Positions 5,958 through 7,647 of a DNA stretch of 7,647 nt are shown here, piece after piece. A model generated the notes under the pieces. The model did no database searches. It was not told where the DNA came from and saw nothing but the letters and a program-made list of their open reading frames with translations. Where the stretch lies: NCBI GenBank assembly GCA_046496595.1, contig JAWOGU010000459.1, positions 1 through 7,647 on the forward strand, written 5' to 3'. The position numbers and the translations under genes are program-made. The stretch is from GCA-2746795 sp046496595 (GTDB lineage: Bacteria; Chloroflexota; Anaerolineae; Promineifilales; Promineifilaceae). Numbering within the stretch: the stretch's first letter is position 1; every line of letters starts with the position of its first letter.

Positions 5958-5987
5958 AAGTCCTAAATCTTCGGGTTTGGGACTTTT
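5958..5987 (+). terminator. UUCG-capped hairpin, probable terminator of tRNA-Lys
   Basis: AAGTCCTAAATC (5958-5969) pairs with GGTTTGGGACTT (5974-5985) around the very stable loop TTCG, using two G-U pairs. TTTT, GCTTT and further T-rich sequence (TTTTTGTTTTT after 5998) follow. An outer pair of arms, GGTAAA (5943-5948) and TTTACC (5990-5995), could extend the structure. Position and form fit an intrinsic terminator. Confidence 0.75.
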
Positions 5988-6021
5988 GCTTTACCGGGGT
6001 TTTTGTTTTTAAAAACCAAAA

Positions 6022-6043
6022 GGGTAGCAATTGGGTAGCAATT
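6022..6043. repeat. Exact tandem repeat GGGTAGCAATT x2
   Basis: Two exact 11-bp copies (6022-6032 and 6033-6043) abut, followed by a related AATTGGG at 6044-6050. The pair lies 90 bases beyond the tRNA-Lys 3' end and just before the HNH gene. Tandem short direct repeats next to a tRNA are typical of integrase arm-type binding sites in integrated elements. That role is inferred, since no integrase gene is in the window. Confidence 0.6.
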
Positions 6044-6054
6044 AATTGGGCTTT

Positions 6055-6060
6055 AAGGTG
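6055..6060 (+). promoter_or_regulatory. Ribosome binding site of the HNH gene
   Basis: AAGGTG lies 7 bases before the ATG at 6068 and supports that start. Confidence 0.65.
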
Positions 6061-6067
6061 GGTTTAA

Positions 6068-6499
6068 ATGAAAAAGTGTGCTACTTGTGGGGAGTTTAAA
6101 CCGGAATCTGAATACTATTGGCGCAATCAAACTCAAGGGAAACGATGGGGAACTTGCAAAGAATGTCAAAAAAAGCAGCGCCACGACTGGTACGAAAAAA
6201 ACAAAGAAACCCACATTGCCAACACCAGAGAAACCAAACAGCGGATGATTTTAGTAGCCCGACAATATGTTTGGGATTATCTCTCCAGTCATCCTTGTGT
6301 TGACTGTGGCGAGTCGGATCCTACCGTGCTGGAATTTGACCATGTGAGGGGAAAGAAAAAAAGCGACATAACGATGCTAGCAGGCCAGGGATATTCCATA
6401 GAGACCGTCCAGGAAGAGATCAACAAGTGTGAAGTGCGGTGTGCCAATTGCCACCGAAAAAAAACGGCCAAAGAACGAGGGTGGTTCAGGGGTAAATAA
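6068..6499 (+). CDS. HNH endonuclease with N-terminal zinc ribbon
   Basis: The 143-residue protein has two parts. Residues 4-33 form a small zinc ribbon, C4-x-x-C7 in KKCATCGEFKP and C30-x-x-C33 in GTCKECQKKQ. Residues 75-134 form an HNH nuclease of the Cys4-zinc type: HPCVDCGESDP (C77, C80), the catalytic DH pair in LEFDHVRGKK (D91-H92), and CEVRCANCHRKKT (C125, N127, C128, H129). All metal-binding and catalytic positions are present, so it should cut DNA. Such short HNH proteins are common in phages and integrated elements, as homing-type nucleases or packaging factors. The target is not predictable. The gene is more AT-rich and lysine-rich than those left of the tRNA, consistent with acquired DNA. 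It converges with the helix-turn-helix gene, 27 bases apart. Confidence 0.9.
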   Translation: MKKCATCGEFKPESEYYWRNQTQGKRWGTCKECQKKQRHDWYEKNKETHIANTRETKQRMILVARQYVWDYLSSHPCVDCGESDPTVLEFDHVRGKKKSDITMLAGQGYSIETVQEEINKCEVRCANCHRKKTAKERGWFRGK

Positions 6500-6526
6500 T
6501 TGAAAAAGCGCCTGTACAAAATCCTT

Positions 6527-6727
6527 TCAGTAATCACTTGGAATTTCCTCACGGTTTTTCAGCCACTTGGTCAGATCCGTTGCCCGAAATCGTATGTTTT
6601 TCCCCAGCCGAAAATGTGGGATTTCCTTTCTCTTGGCCATCCCGTAGATTTTCGACTTTGATAGTTTGAGCAGTTCGGCCGTCTCTCCTGCGGTCAACAG
6701 CGGCTCGATCAGATCGTGTCCAGACAT
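6527..6727 (-). CDS. AlpA/excisionase-like helix-turn-helix DNA-binding protein
   Basis: With the ATG at 6725-6727 the protein has 66 residues, the normal size for this MerR-related HTH family. The pattern is clear: LLTAGETAELLKLSKSKIYG (helix-turn-helix, about 10-29), then MAKRKEIPHFRLGKNIRF (the wing with IPHFRLGK) and RATDLTKWLKN. Proteins of this type act as recombination directionality factors (excisionases) or as small regulators in phages and genomic islands. This suits the tRNA-flanked setting. The frame is open further upstream, to 6778, but the ATG at 6727 has AAGGGAGAG (6734-6742) at good spacing and the family begins there. Its start lies in an A7 tract inside the upstream minus-strand gene, which it overlaps in another frame. 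Confidence 0.88.
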   Translation of the reverse strand: MSGHDLIEPLLTAGETAELLKLSKSKIYGMAKRKEIPHFRLGKNIRFRATDLTKWLKNREEIPSDY

Positions 6728-7001
6728 TTTTTTCTCTCCCTTGCAGGCGATCCACAACTTTCGCCATATATAAACCAATATAAGTCTGCCGTTCTTTGGC
6801 GGTCATGTCATTCTGCCAGGTTTCAAAAGAAAAGGGCGGCAATTCATCAAGGGTGTAATCTTTTTTTGGCTCAAACCAACATGCATCTCTGCGTGGAGCA
6901 CAAATTTCCACGCAGACTTCATTCATCGACTGGGCGCAAATTTGACTACACCATCCTGGTGGTATATGAATTATTCGTTCCACTTTCTTTTTAGTGTACA
7001 T
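6549..7001 (-). CDS. Small protein of unknown function; C-terminal third overlaps the HTH gene out of frame
   Basis: I do not recognise this protein. From the ATG at 6999-7001 the frame encodes 150 residues; a GTG at 7017-7019 would add six. The first 90 residues look protein-like: IIHIPPGWCSQICAQS, then EVCVEICAPRRDACWFEP and a charged helical stretch around MTAKERQTYIGLYMAKVVDR. The four cysteines in C-x-x-x-C and V-C-V-E-I-C contexts might bind metal or form disulfides. The last 60 residues, from the A7 tract (6727-6733) onward, are the HTH gene read in another frame. They are arginine/glycine-rich and lack family character. The gene may truly end soon after the A7 tract, by a one-base error or frameshift: the -1 frame meets TGA within seven codons. 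Its place just before an excisionase-like gene suggests an accessory role in the same element. Confidence 0.5.
   Translation of the reverse strand: MYTKKKVERIIHIPPGWCSQICAQSMNEVCVEICAPRRDACWFEPKKDYTLDELPPFSFETWQNDMTAKERQTYIGLYMAKVVDRLQGREKNVWTRSDRAAVDRRRDGRTAQTIKVENLRDGQEKGNPTFSAGEKHTISGNGSDQVAEKP
6734..6742 (-). promoter_or_regulatory. Ribosome binding site deciding the start of the HTH gene
   Basis: Minus-strand AAGGGAGAG lies 6 bases before the ATG at 6727, separated only by A residues. It selects the 66-residue form over the longer open frame and lies within the coding region of the upstream gene, implying coupled translation. Confidence 0.7.
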
Positions 7002-7019
7002 GATTTTATTTTCAATCAC

Positions 7020-7050
7020 GGCCGGAGCTTAAAAGATAGGTTTTCCGGCC
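7020..7050. repeat. GC-rich hairpin between the DUF2958 gene and the next minus-strand gene
   Basis: GGCCGGA (7020-7026) is the reverse complement of TCCGGCC (7044-7050), with a 17-base loop. It lies in the 59-base gap after the DUF2958 stop. No strong T-run follows on the minus strand, so it is an uncertain terminator or leader structure for the next gene. Confidence 0.45.
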
Positions 7051-7060
7051 ATGATGGTAA

Positions 7061-7372
7061 TTAAGCCTTATCAGGGATTGCTTCACTGGCCCTTTTTTCC
7101 TGCCAGTAAAGATCGCGTTCAATCCCTAATCCGAACGGTCCTTTGTACGATTCCAATTCGGCAAGCGAGGTATATCCCCACTCGTCATTGTAATCGCCGA
7201 AGATAGAGGCATAACAGAAGATTACCCGTTCTTCTGGATAGTAAGCTGCTGCATACCACGTGCCTGCACCGCAAGGATTGAAAAACTTGGCGACAATGAT
7301 TGGGTCGTCGGTATCTTGTTGTTCGCCAATTTGCGCAAAGCGTTTCTCAAGGCTCTTTGTCATCAGTTTCAT
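7061..7372 (-). CDS. DUF2958 domain protein
   Basis: The 103-residue protein matches the DUF2958 pattern as I know it. It begins KLMTKSLEKRFAQIGEQQ and continues with the strand DPIIVAKFFNPCGAGTWYAA (23-42). It closes with WGYTSLAELESYKGPFGLG (65-83) and then IERDLYW. The family is small, cytoplasmic and of unknown function, seen mostly on plasmids, phages and integrative elements. This agrees with the surrounding HNH and excisionase-like genes. The start is the ATG at 7370-7372, since a perfect AAAGGAGGTG (7382-7391) lies 9 bases upstream. The in-frame GTG four codons earlier is part of that ribosome site and is not a start. The charged tail after the domain (QEKRASEAIPDKA) is probably flexible. 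Confidence 0.85.
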   Translation of the reverse strand: MKLMTKSLEKRFAQIGEQQDTDDPIIVAKFFNPCGAGTWYAAAYYPEERVIFCYASIFGDYNDEWGYTSLAELESYKGPFGLGIERDLYWQEKRASEAIPDKA

Positions 7373-7381
7373 GACCGTATT

Positions 7382-7391
7382 CACCTCCTTT
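7382..7391 (-). promoter_or_regulatory. Strong ribosome binding site of the DUF2958 gene
   Basis: Minus-strand AAAGGAGGTG, nearly the full complement of the 16S rRNA tail, lies 9 bases before the ATG at 7372. It fixes that start and implies strong translation. Confidence 0.85.
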
Positions 7392-7496
7392 CAAGCTCAC
7401 GGCCGAACCCAAAACAGGTCTTGCCTGGATGAGCCAAAAAGGAGTATGATGAGACGGCCCGGCCAGAAAGAAAGATGACTAGCTGGGCCGCCATAT

Positions 7497-7647
7497 TCAC
7501 ATGTCGCGTACCACCATTACGCCTCGTTCCGTGTTACCGAGCCGCGGCACATGCCACATCTGGCTGTGTCCTCGTGGACAGACATACCTGTTTACAACGA
7601 GGTAAGGCAGGTTGTGCCTGACCAAATAACTCTGTACTTCCTCGGGG
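7497..7647 (-). CDS. C-terminal end of an unidentified protein (5' part outside the window)
   Basis: On the minus strand the frame from the window edge is open for 49 codons and ends at TGA (7497-7499). The translation starts PEEVQSYLVRHNLPYLVVNR, continues with YVCPRGHSQMWHMPRLGNTE and ends RGVMVVRDM. The mixed hydrophobic and polar composition looks like real protein, and its strand agrees with the two genes that follow. The C-P-R-G-H segment could be half of a metal site. A second minus-strand frame is also open for 37 codons, so coding is likely but not certain. I cannot name a family. The 112 bases between this stop and the DUF2958 ribosome site hold no clear promoter. Confidence 0.4.
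   Translation of the reverse strand, partial: PEEVQSYLVRHNLPYLVVNRYVCPRGHSQMWHVPRLGNTERGVMVVRDM

Noticed and set aside
7260..7478. Plus-strand open frame of 72 codons near the right end
   Set aside because: It is opposite the DUF2958 gene and its strong ribosome site, and has no recognisable protein character.
5932..7647. Second copy of the tRNA-Lys 3' end as attR
   Set aside because: I looked for the T-arm and acceptor sequence (CGAATCTTTCATGACCC) to the right of the tRNA and found none in the window.
1..7647. CRISPR array
   Set aside because: No regularly spaced repeats of 20 bases or more are present; the only tandem repeat is the 11-bp pair at 6022-6043.

Overview
The window looks like a piece of a chromosome from an uncultured bacterium, most likely a Chloroflexota (Anaerolineae-like) organism. 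This placement is inferred from a BatE-like TPR/SH3 protein, a receiver domain fused to a TadZ/CpaE-type ATPase, and a strongly iterated ACGGCCGT palindrome. No rRNA or marker protein in the window fixes the taxonomy.

Left part (1-1255, plus strand): the GC-rich 3' end of a BatE-like membrane protein with TPR and SH3 domains, a 132-base spacer holding a strong inverted repeat, then a RimJ/RimL-type GNAT acetyltransferase. Its last 20 bases overlap the convergent gene that follows.

Middle part (1236-5632, minus strand): a tightly packed run of genes read right to left. They are signal peptidase I, deoxyribose-phosphate aldolase (deoC), a YgiT-type zinc-finger protein (ATGA overlap with deoC), a nucleotidyltransferase-fold protein, an unknown 176-residue protein with two similar halves (4 bases after the previous stop), and a receiver-TadZ/CpaE ATPase fusion whose P-loop has lost both signature lysines. 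The spacing suggests co-transcription of subsets (deoC-ygiT-like; nucleotidyltransferase-unknown), but I see no single pathway joining all of them.

Right part (5678-7647): the signal peptidase promoter and the tRNA-Lys(UUU) promoter diverge across a spacer with a 36-base hairpin. The tRNA (encoded CCA) is followed by a UUCG-capped terminator-like hairpin and an exact 11-bp tandem repeat. Beyond that the base composition appears more AT-rich and the genes become accessory: an HNH endonuclease with an extra zinc ribbon, an AlpA/excisionase-like helix-turn-helix protein overlapping a small unknown gene at an A7 tract, a DUF2958 protein, and the tail of a further minus-strand reading frame. This has the look of an integrated mobile element or genomic island whose boundary is the tRNA-Lys gene. 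No integrase and no second att copy is in the window, so that reading is inference.

I do not see a clear new defence or metabolic system. The most interesting points are the degenerate ATPase, the tRNA-adjacent island edge, the A7 overlap and the iterated palindrome.
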